Positions 14,831 through 26,439 of a stretch of 64,000 nt of DNA are shown one piece after another (positions within the stretch are counted from its first letter, which is position 1; every line of letters begins with the position of its first letter). The notes below the pieces were generated by a model. It had not been told where the DNA came from. It searched no databases and was given only the letters and a program-made list of their open reading frames with translations. Source of the DNA: Brasenia schreberi (taxonomy: Eukaryota; Streptophyta; Magnoliopsida; Nymphaeales; Cabombaceae). The DNA is taken from positions 33,464,001 to 33,528,000 of the forward strand of contig JAYKKT010000090.1 in assembly GCA_036023115.1 (NCBI GenBank). The letters are read 5' to 3'. The position numbers were made by a program, and so were the translations under genes.

Positions 14831-16442
14831 ATGTTGGATTTAGAAGAGATATCATGGGTTACCACATGTGCTTCGAGGGTTCTTAGTACCAGAAGAGTAA
14901 GTCGGAAGTCCTTGGCAATGGCTGCTAGCCCCACAGCTGCTTGCCTCTCTCCTTCCCCAACTCCATCAATGCCCTCTCCATGGAGGAAGCCAGGTGCACA
15001 TGGACCCTCTTTCGCCTCAAGGAAACCGGCAAACTTGCCAGAGACGCAGACCCTTCCCCTTGTTGCTAGGGACGACAGCGCGAAGCTCGCCGGCAGGGTC
15101 AAGAGGAAAAGACCAGCAAGGTTGGTGATTCCGGCTCCGGAAGGAGTGGTCTCCGAGGAGTTGAAGGGGCGGCAGACTGCAGAGGACGGGGAATTGGAGA
15201 TTGAGGGGCATGGTTACTGTGTAGCTAGCAAGAAAGGAAGGAGACCTGTTATGGAGGATGGTTATAGTGTCATCACTGATATCTGTAATGATCCCAGACA
15301 GGTACCACATATCAACTCTCAATGCAATCATGGTGCCACTGTTAATCATTTCATGCATCTTCCACATTCAAAAGTTTGTTTGAGTTCCAATTTAAAAGGC
15401 TCCTTAATAATTCTTTTTAAAAATAGTTTGAGTTTCTTGAAAAATTATTTAAGAATCATGTACAACAACTAAGCCTTTTTCCATAGTTGACTACATCAAT
15501 TATTTGTTTCCACAAAAAGCTGGATCATTTTTTATTGTTTCTTTTCAACACTTTTGTTGTCGTTCTCTAGTTCTTTTAATACTTTCTAAATTTAGTTTTT
15601 CATACCTTTAACAAGGTTTATATGTCCAAACCATTTTCAACGATATTCTCTCATTTTATCTTCTATTGGTATCACTCCCAATTTGTTTCTAATAAACTGA
15701 TTATGTATACGGTCTTTTCTTGAATGATAACTCATGCATATCAACATCTTCATTTATGTTATTGCTCTATAATATTTACCTTTTAACTTTAATGGTATCG
15801 TCTTATCACAAAGAATATGTGATGTTCCTCTCCATTTTAACCAACCATCATATTAATTCTATGTGTAACATCTTCATCAATTCTTCCATCTTTGTAATGT
15901 TTCTCTCAATGGTTCTAATTTTCTATTAACTTTTTCCTTAGACTCCTCCACTAATACAATGTCATCTGCAAATAACATACACCAAGGTACTTCATCTTGA
16001 AAATGTTTTGTTAACTCATCAATCACCATTATAAATAAGTATGGACTTAAAGTTGATCCTTGATGTAACCCAATATTAACTTCAAAAAAGTCTATCGTTT
16101 CTGAATCATGTGATATTTTCAAAATTATGACTTAAAAAGAGAAAATATTGCGTGCTGGAAAAATTGAACAAGTGAATTTAACGCATGATGGAAATTGATT
16201 TCTTTTTAAATAAGGTTAAAGGCAAGTCAGAAGCTTCTCGAACATTTATGAACACAAAACTAATTTTTAAACCCCCAAAATTCAGCATGATGTTTCAGCT
16301 TATTGTGCTCTAATTATATTTTTTTAATACGAGTTTATATCAGTGTATATTTTTTATAATCAGCGCATTGTTTGACATAGTCAAGATTGTATGATGTTAA
16401 TTCATTTGACTATTTGTACTCCTAAGTTTAAATTGTTTTTGA

Positions 16443-16511
<69 letters not shown>

Positions 16512-17669
16512 TAACTATGCTGTTTATTCCAAAACATTTGTTTCCATGATTATGCGCTACGCTACTGTATAACATTTGATGCCACCAACTATGGCGATTT
16601 TAATGGCTTCATTATCTTGTTTCCTATCACGCATACTTTGGGGTTTTCGATGGCCATGGTGGCCGTGGGGCCGTAAATTTCGTGGCAGAAGAACTTGGCA
16701 AGAACATTGTTTCAGCAACAACAAAGTTAGATATGGTAGAGTCGCTTGGTATTGAAGAGGCCATCAGAACTGCGTACATGAACACTGACAGGGAGTTCCT
16801 AAGTCAGGTATTCCATTCTTCGTTTCATAAGTGTGTGTGCGTGTGTCTGCACGCACATTCGAGCATGCAGCCCTTCTGTCGAACCAGATGCAAGGTGTGT
16901 GTATGCGTGTGTGGACATGTTAACTCTACTCACATAATGGAACCCTCCACCATAGGGCATGGCCAGTTGTGTATGTGTAGCTACAGTTCTGGTGAAAAAT
17001 GGCATCTTATACACAGCAAATGCTGGAGACTGTGGAGTTATCCTCGGTAGAAATGGAGTTGCAACTTCTTTAACAAGAGATCATCGTGTCGAAAGGGAAG
17101 ATGAACGCGATAGAATAGAAAAAATGGTATGGTTTAAAAATACAGATAATGGTTTTGAGAGTGATTGCTCAATGAATTTCCATCTTATTTTCTCTTCCAT
17201 GCTTTAGGAAGGTTATGTGGACTGCATCAATGGTGTCTGGAGACTCCAAGGATCACTGGCAGTCTCAAGAGCCATTGGGGATCTTCATGTGAAGAAGTGG
17301 GTGATATCTGAACCAGAGGTCAACATAATTGAGCTTTCACAAGATTGCCAATTCTTGGTCATGGCTTCAGATGGATTGTGGGATAAGGTAGGTGATCACC
17401 AACTACATGAAATATGTCTTCTGCATATTCTTGTTTTGCTGTATGGGATTATCTAATGTCTCTTCAAATCTTTTCCACTTAAAAATATAGTTGCAATAGT
17501 CATTTAATGTGGTGCTCGTTTGCAGGTCATTGATCAGGAGGCAGTTGATGTAGTTTTGAAGAACAGCTGCACAATCGAGTCTTGCAGGAAGCTTGTAGAT
17601 ATGTCAGCTAGTAGAGGAAACAAGGACGACATCACAATTATGATCGTAGATTTGCAGAAGTTCATATGA
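14831..17669 (+). CDS. protein phosphatase 2C, clade B (AP2C-like)
   Basis: Exons 14831-15301, 16631-16807, 16956-17126, 17208-17387 and 17526-17669 join in frame to 380 residues. Signature motifs are in order: [11 protein letters not shown] and [16 protein letters not shown] (motif with the first metal-binding Glu/Asp), [13 protein letters not shown] (metal-binding Asp and DGHGG), [55 protein letters not shown] (Asp-Gly metal site) and [14 protein letters not shown]. The basic KRKRP block plus this motif spelling match the Arabidopsis clade-B phosphatases (AP2C1/PP2C5 group), Mg/Mn-dependent Ser/Thr phosphatases that inactivate stress MAP kinases. The N-terminal 85 residues are Ser/Pro-rich; ATG at 14918 is an alternative start. 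Intron 1 (15302-16630) ends in CAC instead of CAG and holds an antisense LINE, so functionality is uncertain. The other three introns are GT-AG. Confidence 0.88.
15462..16102 (-). mobile_element. 5'-truncated RTE-type LINE in PP2C intron 1
   Basis: Minus strand encodes a reverse-transcriptase piece (about 15940-16102) with [20 protein letters not shown] and the catalytic-type [11 protein letters not shown] box, both diagnostic of plant RTE LINEs. Toward 15462 it continues into the degraded ORF2 tail and ends in a TTGTTG tail (plus strand CAACAACTAAGCC). Flanking 9-bp direct repeats GAATCATGT at 15453-15461 and 16103-16111 may be the target-site duplication. It is antisense to the phosphatase and lies entirely in the intron. 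Confidence 0.75.
16445..16508. repeat. (TA)n microsatellite in PP2C intron 1
   Basis: About 64 bp of uninterrupted AT dinucleotides, 120 bp before the expected intron 3' end. Copy number in the assembly may be unreliable. Confidence 0.9.
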
Positions 17670-17747
17670 ATTAGCAGATGTTAATTTTGAAGGCAGAATT
17701 CACAGCACGGTAGATGAATGTTGATTTCAAGAATAATGAGCTATCAA

Positions 17748-17910
17748 GAGTGGCGGATCTAGAAAATCTTTTAGGGTGGGGCGAACGCATAAAGGCTAGA
17801 ATAGATTTTCTGGTCAATGTATTAAATCAAATTCCAATTGCCAATTTTGTAAATGTTGCAGAATATTTAATGTCTCATCTAGTATGGGAAAAGGCTTAGT
17901 TGTTGTTGTT
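17748..17910. repeat. hAT-like terminal remnant and micro-retroinsertion
   Basis: GAGTGGCGGATCTAGAAAAT followed by AGGGTGGGGCGAA resembles the left end of the hAT element at 48401-51912; no matching right end is visible. Within it, a 36-bp LINE 3' end (17874-17909), ending in TTGTTGTTGT, lies between near-identical 17-bp direct repeats TGCAGAATATTTAATGT (17857-17873) and TGCAGGATATTTAATGT (17910-17926). Confidence 0.5.
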
Positions 17911-18039
17911 GCAGGATATTTAATGTATAGAAATTTATTTCGTTTATTGTAGTTAACTTGTTTCTCTAAATAAAAGCAAATTATGCATGAAAATAATAGA
18001 AAATGTGAGCAACCTTTACATTACTGAAATGCACCTATA

Positions 18040-18058
18040 TATACATATATATATATAC

Positions 18059-18115
<57 letters not shown>

Positions 18116-18165
18116 CACACACACATATATATACACATATATATACATATACATATACATATATA
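18040..18165. repeat. (TA)n/(CA)n microsatellite
   Basis: Mixed block of TA, CA and ACATAT repeats with a core of about 36 bp pure CA (18066-18101). Confidence 0.85.
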
Positions 18166-18913
18166 GAAAATTTTCCTATCATTTACTGTTGGAACTCAAA
18201 AACTTAACCAAGCGCAAGAAGTTCATTTAGAGACAAATATTTATAATCAGTTAACTGAACTTTTGCAGAAGATAAGAAACAATAGGAGACGTCGACACCA
18301 TAGCCATTGACACTTAGACGGCTGGTGAACACGTTAGATACAAAAAAAAGAAGAGAAAGTCTAAAACTATAATTGAGCTATATTTTTGTCTTTCAAAAGA
18401 TACAACAGATCAAGTTTACGATCTCCATATTGAGCAATTGGCAACTGGTGTGAATACATGAACTGGATTCATAGATAGCTAAACTAATGGAGGCTGCGAT
18501 CATATGCCAGTAATATTTATGCTAGTGAAACAAAATGAAGTTTGAAATCAATAAGCTAAAATGTATGTTTTTTTTCTGATTTGAAACGACATTAGAAAAC
18601 ATAATCGCACACGAATTCCAAATCCACTCAGACAACCCCCAAGAAGCAAGCTGCCAATCACAATTTAATAAACTTTGTGGCTATTGCTCAAATAGATTAT
18701 ACTTCTGGGCGTTCATAATTGTGCTACTTCAGCACATTTTCTTATGTTAGATTGCCATTTACTAGAACCAAAGGCATGGATATCCTCTGGATCAGATTGA
18801 GACGTTAGAGAATATAATGATGCCGAGCTGTAAATGATTTAAGAAATGTAGAAAATAGTTTTGAGACATTAATTTAGTTGATTGCTTCTTCTTGCCTTTT
18901 AGTAAAGCTAATC

Positions 18914-18970
<57 letters not shown>

Positions 18971-19540
18971 CGAGCCTAGCCCAGGCAAACAACACAAGTA
19001 TGTGATTGCCAATAAAATTAAACCAGAGAGTTTGCAATATTGAGAAACCTGGAGTCTGGGTTCATTAAAAAAGCTGTGCCCAGGTGCATCTTTGCAAAGG
19101 CTTCTAGGGCTGGGTAACTTACTGAAAGGGACTTGGGGATGCCACAACCTGGCTGAATATGTTCTGTCCAGGATCAGTATGTGGTTTAATTGGCTACCCG
19201 CACTCTCCCTTGCTACAAATTTAAAACAACAAGCTTGGCCGACAGTGTCTAGATTGCTTACTTGATTGATTCTGGTTTGTTTCTGCTCGCTAACATCAAC
19301 AGTGAAACTGCAAATGAGTCAGGCCTGATTCTTAAGGCTCCTCTTCTCTAAATCCTTTCGAGTCATGTACAGTTCGCAGCATAAGATCAAGAAAATTCGA
19401 AATCAGTCACTGCAGTTCTTGGCTCTAGATCGATAGGATCTCAGATATACAACAAAATTTAAGTTCAGGACAAAACAAATCAGTTAGGTTCTACGAGATA
19501 CTTTACAACTATGTTATTCGAGTGAAGGGAAACAGAGCAA
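18166..19540. other. intergenic between two convergent genes
   Basis: AT-rich DNA between the PP2C gene and the MOCS2A-like gene, which are transcribed toward each other. It includes a pure (GA)n run at 18916-18964. No other coding signal was found. Confidence 0.4.
18916..18964. repeat. (GA)n microsatellite
   Basis: About 48 bp of perfect GA dinucleotides. Confidence 0.9.
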
Positions 19541-20113
19541 TCATACTGGATTAAATGTCCTTGTGTGTTGACAATGATCAGGGTACAATTTCTCACATCC
19601 CCAACAAAGAATTACCAGGGCATGTATGAAGGTCAACATAAATAGTTGCGCATCACTTGGTACAAGAGGAACATGAGTATTATTAAAAGATTTCAGAGTT
19701 AGTGCTCCAAGCTTCATACACAGAAAAGTCGTCTTTGATAGAACGCAGCCACCGCTGATTGGAGGGATGATAGCCAATTCATCTCCATTCTTCACGAATG
19801 CCGAATCTTGCACGTACTCTTGATTCAAAGCCATAACTATGCAATTCCTGATTTCTTCAAGCCGCGAGTAAATGGTTAAAAGCCTAGCAACACAGTCATG
19901 CACCGTGCAACCACTACGCACTGACAGATATGTTTCAGTAGTGCTACACAATTCTCTCGCCCTAGCAAAGAATAATAATACTTTAACATCCAAGACCGAA
20001 TCATTCAACTGAGCAATATTCTTCCCTGTTTTCCTCTCCAATTTCGCCTCTACCCCCTCCTCCGTTTTGCTTTCCATCTTTGCCTCTTGATTCATGATAA
20101 ATGAATACTGCAA
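19541..20113 (-). CDS. MOCS2A: molybdopterin synthase sulfur-carrier subunit, 3'-extended
   Basis: Reading frame of 190 codons. Residues about 40-122 are a complete MoaD/MOCS2A ubiquitin-like fold: VKVLLFFARARELC, the GCTVHDCVARLL helix, RNCIVMALNQEYV, then DELAIIPPISGG. The family protein ends at this Gly-Gly, whose terminal glycine is converted to a thiocarboxylate that donates sulfur to precursor Z in molybdenum-cofactor synthesis in the cytosol, together with MOCS2B. Here codon 123 is TGC, so translation would add 68 unrelated residues and bury the active terminus. This is a stop loss, an assembly error, or something resolved by splicing I cannot see. An N-terminal Glu/Lys-rich extension of about 40 residues precedes the fold; in-frame ATGs at 20095 and 20077 are alternative starts. 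Family assignment is firm; the boundary of a working protein is 19748. Confidence 0.82.
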   Translation of the reverse strand: MQYSFIMNQEAKMESKTEEGVEAKLERKTGKNIAQLNDSVLDVKVLLFFARARELCSTTETYLSVRSGCTVHDCVARLLTIYSRLEEIRNCIVMALNQEYVQDSAFVKNGDELAIIPPISGGCVLSKTTFLCMKLGALTLKSFNNTHVPLVPSDAQLFMLTFIHALVILCWGCEKLYPDHCQHTRTFNPV

Positions 20114-20632
20114 AATGAGAAGCGTCAGTTGCAGAATCTACGTTCACAGTATATTTCACCTTCTGACTTAGTATCTAAGTTTCTTACTATCTTTATCATG
20201 ATTAATACGTTACCACTAAACGCAGGTAACGACTAACGATTGATTCTTACATGTACCGCACTAGGGGGAGAGGACAGAAAACATTCCACGGCAAATACCA
20301 GTAAAGAATATATGGAATATTGATTTAACCAACATAGATTGGAGAAAACCGATGATGCAATTTGTTTATGAGACATTCCTAAATCATCCAAAACACATGA
20401 AGCTCAAAAGATCATATAAACGATCTCCACAAAAAACAAATAAAATAGATCATGTAATTAAGATTCAAAAGTACAAAAATGAACCTCCAGAAATATACAA
20501 TACAATAATTCAACAAAAACAAAGGGAAAATAACTTTCTGCGCGGCTATATAGAAAACGATGTAAAGGTTTCCCGTTAGAAAAACACCCCAAAAAGGAAG
20601 GGCCATTTTTCGATCAGACAAATGAAGAGTCC

Positions 20633-20652
20633 AGAGAGAGAGAGAGAGAGAC
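20633..20652. repeat. (GA)n tract upstream of MOCS2A
   Basis: Short GA run about 530 bp upstream of the MOCS2A start, in the likely promoter or leader region. Confidence 0.4.
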
Positions 20653-20689
20653 GAAAAGGGTCAAAACGTGGCAAGGGAGCTTGAGAGAG

Positions 20690-21290
20690 AGCCGTTTCAA
20701 TATTAGATTTCTCTCATTTTGGCATCGTTGTGATCCAAATCTTGTGGGTCATGTAGGCAGCTCTCTCTCTCTCTCTCCCCCTATATATATATATGTATGT
20801 AAAAATGGATTTGGATCAGGAGAACGTAGAAGTATGTGTTCATAAAGTAGCAAGATAACAAATTGACAAAATATTCTACACGTAGTAAGTAACCTTTAAA
20901 TGATGCTCTCTAGGATTTATTTTCTCTTGCTTAACTGTTTCTTGATTCAGAGTTTTATGGAAATGGCGGGCAAGGGAATCAAACTTTTTCTTTTAAGTTG
21001 CAGATTCGTGTACTAGGATGTACTCTGTAAGACTCTTCTTTAGCAACCCTTTACTCGACTCCAATTCTAAACTTTTTTCCCAAGGCATTTGCACATCTAA
21101 CTTGAACCGGATTCAGATCATGTCGATATGTTGCAGACTCCACAACTGACTCATTTTATAATCGGGGTTAAAGTTTTGGATCTGACCCAAATCCATGGGA
21201 CTACCAAACGGCCGAGTCTAATAGATTGATTTGGTTAGAGCAAGATCGAACGCTAAAAGGAAGCGTATAAAATCATGCAATTTAGGACCC
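20690..21290 (+). repeat. diverged dispersed repeat, copy 1
   Basis: Shares blocks in the same order and orientation with 24430-25240: TTTGGCATCGTTGTGATCCA, TAACCTTTAAATGATGCT, TTTTATGGAAATGGC followed by GGCAAGGG, GGCATTTGC.CATCTAAC, GTTTTGGATCTGACCCAAAT and TCTAATAGAT. A CT/TA microsatellite interrupts both copies at the same place. No coding capacity; identity of the element is unknown to me. Confidence 0.65.
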
Positions 21291-22637
21291 AAATCCATCT
21301 GTTTGTGATTAGAGGTTTGTATTTAAGTGCACACTTCAACAAGTAATCTTTGAAACCATAGTCACGCCTCTCTTTTCTTTCTCATCTTTTCACTTGCGAG
21401 TGAAAGAAATCTCTCTCACGCTATCGTAGATCCAAAGCTGGCAAAGTCACTCACCCCAAATAAAAAACCCGAAAAGGGAAACAAGGAAAGCTGTTAACTT
21501 CAGTTTTCCGATCAAAACCACCAACCCCACAACATTTCCGCTTCCCTTCACCCCCTTGTCGATGGACACCTCCCACTAATCTCTCTCTCTCTCTCTCTGT
21601 AGCTTCTTGCTGTATGCTGGGAGCCACCACCCCCCACAACATTTCAAATGTAGTTCTTCCATTCTACCCTATTAATTTGATTGGTACTGGTGATTGATAC
21701 CAGGATCGTGCTCCTCACCGCACCGGCCTCAAAGGGGCTTCCACGACTTACAATACCTTGCAAAACAAGCCTTCGTTGCTATCTTCATAGTTAACGACGT
21801 CTATCGAATGATACGGATGTGATACAATTCGGATTTATGATTGTTGAATCATATCAAGAAACCCAATGGCAATGCTGAGTATCTGATTGACGCTTACAAC
21901 CTCGCAGCAGATGCATTTGGCATGACAATTCTATGACTTTTGGGTCCTGTTGATCTAAGCTGTTGATAATGGAACCGCCCATTTATCCAGCAATAAGTCA
22001 TTTGAACAATCTCGGGGTCAGATTTACGCCAACCTAATTGACATGAAATGATAGGCCTTCACGGTGAGGACCGTAGCGTCCAAGTCCCGTGCTGGGTCAA
22101 TCTGCGCCCTGTTTGGATCCAGGTGTGTCCAGTCCCAATCCCATCCCAAGATCTGGGTCCTTGTGGGTTTATCATGACAAAAACCAACTCAGATCTTATA
22201 AGAATAAACATTCTTGAAATAATTGTGACTTTCAACTTATGAGTCAATCCCCTGACCAGGTGAGCTTTTGTTCTTTGTGCAATCCTAGTTGGTTCTTTGT
22301 AAACATGTCGGGTCAATCACCATAGGTTGGCATTCAGTTGACGGCCTAACTTGACTCCACTCCAGGAACCTTCACCACTTTATGTCATTTTGATCAACTC
22401 AAACCTTAAGGAATGATTCATTATGAGATTTGCATAAATCTTATGTTTACACAAGAAAAAAATGATTCTCTTGTAGTGTGGAAGAACAACGCTAAATAGA
22501 TTGAACATCCTCATTATTCGATCTCTAAGATATTAAAAGTACCATTTGTATTTTGCATGTAAAGTCATTCAAATCTCCAAGGTTGATCTTTAAAATCAAC
22601 AAGAGATATTTAACCACTTTTATGTACCTAAGAACTA
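21291..22637. other. intergenic, no gene seen
   Basis: AT-rich DNA with a short (TC)n at 21580-21598. Small open frames here have no recognisable similarity. Confidence 0.35.
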
Positions 22638-23521
22638 GAGATGTCAATATAGACCACGCTGAAAAATGTGGGCCACATTTTGTATAGGCATGTAAAATGC
22701 TGGCCCGGCTCACATACCATTGAGCTAACAATGCACAGAAAACTTTAATGAGAAATACATATCTTCCTTCTTATTGAAGTGCATTTCTTTTAAAAGAGAA
22801 AAAATTGAAAAGGTAACATTTAAGAATTTAGATGTAATGAATTAAAATGAGAAGGTTCAAGGTAGCCTTTCAAAATGGTCCAAACAGAACCAAGTAAATT
22901 GTTGTTGATATATTTTTTTTGTAAGAACTTAATTTCATTTAAGTTTTTTCCATTTATTTTTTGTTTTAATAACAAGTCTGGCTCACTACTTTTGGCATGA
23001 TAGAAATGCCATCTTTAGCGTGTGATTCATTGGAACTAAGTGTTGTGGCCTTTCCTAGCAACACACGATAAAAATCTAAAAGGAAAGGTCAAGATGACAA
23101 GATCCCCAACAAAAGCGAATTAGATCTGAAGATTTTGTGTTTTAAAGTACCGCGGCCTACAAATCACAATATTTTACACTTGGATTCATATATGTTAATT
23201 CACCCACAATGAGATTCAAACTGCCAAACCAAGTTAACAAACTATACAGAGACGATTATCTTAGTCGCTAACTACCAAAAGAAATGAATAGTGGGGGTCT
23301 TAGCGGAGCATTACCCACACAACATGCTTGTCGGGCCATCGTACAAATTGCACCCTGACTTGAGAAGGTGGTGAGATACAACCTTGCCAGCCCGGTCCGA
23401 GCCTCGTCTGGACCCCAGGGTTAGATAGTTATTCGCCCAGCTTCCAATATGGGCCAGGATTTGCTGGCCCGGTACTGCATTTTTCATGAGCCAGTTCGAG
23501 CCCGGCTCATTTTGATATCTC
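22638..23521. repeat. candidate non-autonomous TIR element
   Basis: Left end GAGATGTCAATATAGACC and the reverse complement of the right end (GAGATATCAAAATGAGCC) match at most positions. Inside both ends lie GGCCCGGCTCA-type words in opposite orientation. Total length 884 bp with no coding capacity. A target-site duplication is not obvious. Confidence 0.45.
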
Positions 23522-23564
23522 CATTAAAGACATTAGCACTATCTCCCTCCCTCCTCTTCGTCTC

Positions 23565-23586
23565 TCTCTCTCTCTCTATTTATCTA

Positions 23587-23622
<36 letters not shown>
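23565..23622. repeat. (TC)n(TA)n compound microsatellite
   Basis: TC run passing through TATC to about 30 bp of TA repeats. Confidence 0.8.
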
Positions 23623-23624
<2 letters not shown>

Positions 23625-23628
<4 letters not shown>

Positions 23629-24420
23629 AATGGATGCTACTCATTGAAATATCCATTCATTATTTTCCAATGTAAGTGTAATTTAAAAGTATTAAAGGTT
23701 CTTAAAAAATATATAATATAATATTATTATACTCATATCCTAATCTCTCTTTTTCTCTCTCTATATATAATCCTTCATACAATCCCAATAAAGCCCCACC
23801 ACTCCGTAATGGCCCAAAGTGGTCACATACACCATAACTCCCCACACACAAACTCCACAACTCCTCAAAACCCTAAACCAACACATGATACACAACCATA
23901 TAACCCCTCCAAACACAATTCCCCAAATCCCCAACACAAATCACAACTCCAAAGCCCAAAACACTAAACCACTCCTGGATTTCAACCCCGCTAAAGCACC
24001 CCATAGGCCCTTAATACGCTATCCACTTAACTTCCCTTCTTTTATACTATGTCTCTGCCGACATCACTGATACCCTTGAATCCATTAAATGTCCAAATGA
24101 GGAGCTAGCAGATCGGCGGCTCGGACTGTTAAACAGGAATAAGATACCAGGTTGGTGGTAGGTAGTGATCCACTTTATCCAACAAGACAAATAAAAAAAA
24201 AAAATTAATAAGTAAATAAAACTGTTCAGGAACCGCAGCCTTTAATTTGAATATACAATAAAATATGATGGGCCTAAGTATTTTCATATTTTAAATATGG
24301 TGGAAGTGCTGGCCTGATAGTGGGACATGACCACCGAGATGAGCGGAATTTCCTAAGTGACTCCGGTACCACACACACACACACACAACATATATATATC
24401 GGCTTCGGGCTGGTCATTCA
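23625..24420. other. intergenic, no gene seen
   Basis: AT-rich DNA with a C/A-rich patch at 23790-23990 (poor in G). Open frames in that patch reflect base composition, not coding. A short (CA)n lies at 24371-24387. Confidence 0.35.
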
Positions 24421-24429
24421 ATCTAAATG

Positions 24430-24655
24430 ATCATCAGAGATTTGTCTTGCATTGGCATCGATCTGATCCAACCTTATGAGTCAGGTAGGTGGCAGTGTTG
24501 TGACTAGTCTGGAAATCTGGCAAAATGATTGTCAAACTGTCAGTTGACTGCAACAGTGTAATCTCTCTCTCTGCGTGTACATAGAGAGAGAGAGAGAGAG
24601 AGCTCTGTGAGACATCACAGTGGCGGTCACCAGTTTAACAATCGTTGTACCAGAC

Positions 24656-24742
<87 letters not shown>

Positions 24743-25240
24743 ACATATGGGTAAATTTTAATGATTGAGAATTTTGGATCACAACAATGTATTCGTCTAA
24801 TAGCAATCAGGTCCAATTGATAGAATTAATAACTACACGCTTAATTAACCTTTAAATGATGCTTTCTAAGAAATTAAGCGTTTCTTGTTTAAGAATTTTA
24901 TGGAAATGGCAGGCAAGGGGATCAAAACCTTCCTTTTATGCAACTTTTACAGCGCAAATTCGTGATGCGGGTCCCCACTTTATAGGAGATTCTTCTTAAG
25001 CAACCTTGTTCTCGAATCCAGTTCTCAATTTCCTTTCTTCAAAAGGCATTTGCCCATCTAACATGAATGGGATTCAGATTATATTGCTATATGTCCGACT
25101 CAAATTACTGAATCGTTTTATAAACGGTTTTGGATCTGACCCAAATCCATGGCACTACCCAGTGGCCAGGTCTAATAGATGGATTTTGTTTGATCAAGAT
25201 CGAATCATGTGCTCCCATATGAAGCGACTTAGCAAAGTGT
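24430..25240 (+). repeat. diverged dispersed repeat, copy 2
   Basis: Second copy of the unit at 20690-21290, same orientation, about 3.7 kb away. It contains TTGGCATCGATCTGATCCA, TAACCTTTAAATGATGCTTT, GGAAATGGCAGGCAAGGGG, GGTTTTGGATCTGACCCAAA and CAAGATCGAA in the same order. A (TC)n(TA)n microsatellite (24659-24740) splits it. Confidence 0.65.
24659..24740. repeat. (TC)n(TA)n compound microsatellite
   Basis: About 40 bp of TC followed by TATC and about 36 bp of TA repeats. Confidence 0.9.
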
Positions 25241-25273
25241 TGAATAATACAATTTAGGAGCACATCTTCTTCT

Positions 25274-25384
<111 letters not shown>

Positions 25385-25640
25385 GGTTATGGTTCTAAAG
25401 ATTAGTTGACAAGATGTGCCGTTAATTAGAAGCCTCTAATCACAAAAAGATGGATATGATTAAAGTAATCATCAACCGTAGTTGATTTCTTATTCTCTCA
25501 CCAAAAAGGTCCCTCAAAGGCAAAAAGCTAAGACGTTGTCATCTTAACCTTAATCTTAATCTAGACCGGGTATGATACTAACAGCCCAATTGGGCTGTCA
25601 ATCTAAGCCCGACTTGTGGGTACTCATGGGTCAGGGTAGA

Positions 25641-26170
25641 TAAGGGGTGTTCAAGGATCCACTGGAACCCAACCAAACTGTTAGAACCGAATAGAACTGC
25701 TGGTTCAGTTTGGTTCCATATATCAAACGGTTTGATTCAGTTCGGTTTGGTTCACGGTTTCAGTGCTAGAACTGAACCGAACTGTTGGGAACAAAAGAAA
25801 ATTTTAGTACCATATCCAGCAGGGAGGCTGAGTGAGGGGATCCATGGCAGTCTTAAGGGTTTCAACAAAACATACCTTTCTTGACCTTTTATTTAGACCA
25901 AGTTTATCAAATTAATATCTGGTATGTGGTCATTGGCCATATGATATTAAATCAATTTTTTGGGGGAAGGTCTCACTCACCGTAATTAATCTTTAGCCAA
26001 ACTTTAAATAAGTACAATTGTGGTTTAGAACGGAACCAAACCGAAACTGTCAATTCAGTTTTTATCATGTTACAGTTTGATTTGGTTATCAAAATACCAA
26101 GAACCACAAGTAGCTGTTTGGTTCGAGGATGAGGCTCGAACCGAACCAAACCAAACTGTGCACTCCTAAT
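25641..26170. repeat. candidate TIR element rich in GGTTCGGTT words
   Basis: Left end TAAGGGGTGTTCA and the reverse complement of the right end (TTAGGAGTGCACA) are imperfect inverted repeats. Inside both ends are AACCAAAC / GTTTGGTT and CGGTTC-type words in opposite orientation (25670-25790 and 26020-26155), a pattern common in plant non-autonomous DNA transposons. No coding capacity. Confidence 0.45.
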
Positions 26171-26439
26171 GCGGGAGACCCTATTTCACAATCTATAAGG
26201 GAAGGGTCAATAATCACAACATTGGTTTTTATCTAGCAAAAGGAGGCAAGGAACTAATTTTATTTTCTCCATTATTAGATTATATCCGAAATTATATATT
26301 TTTGTTTGAATAACTTGGTGCAGCCAAATTATCGAAAGAAGATAAAATTACGGCATAGTGCTGGTAAACTTATTTCGGATCCGTACCTGGATCGGTCCAA
26401 ATAAAACCCGGGTCCATTAGTGAGTCAAAGTGGTCCGCG

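Noticed and set aside
23819..24070. Asn/Pro/Thr-rich frame of 83 codons
   Set aside because: Product of a local C/A-rich composition, not coding-like.
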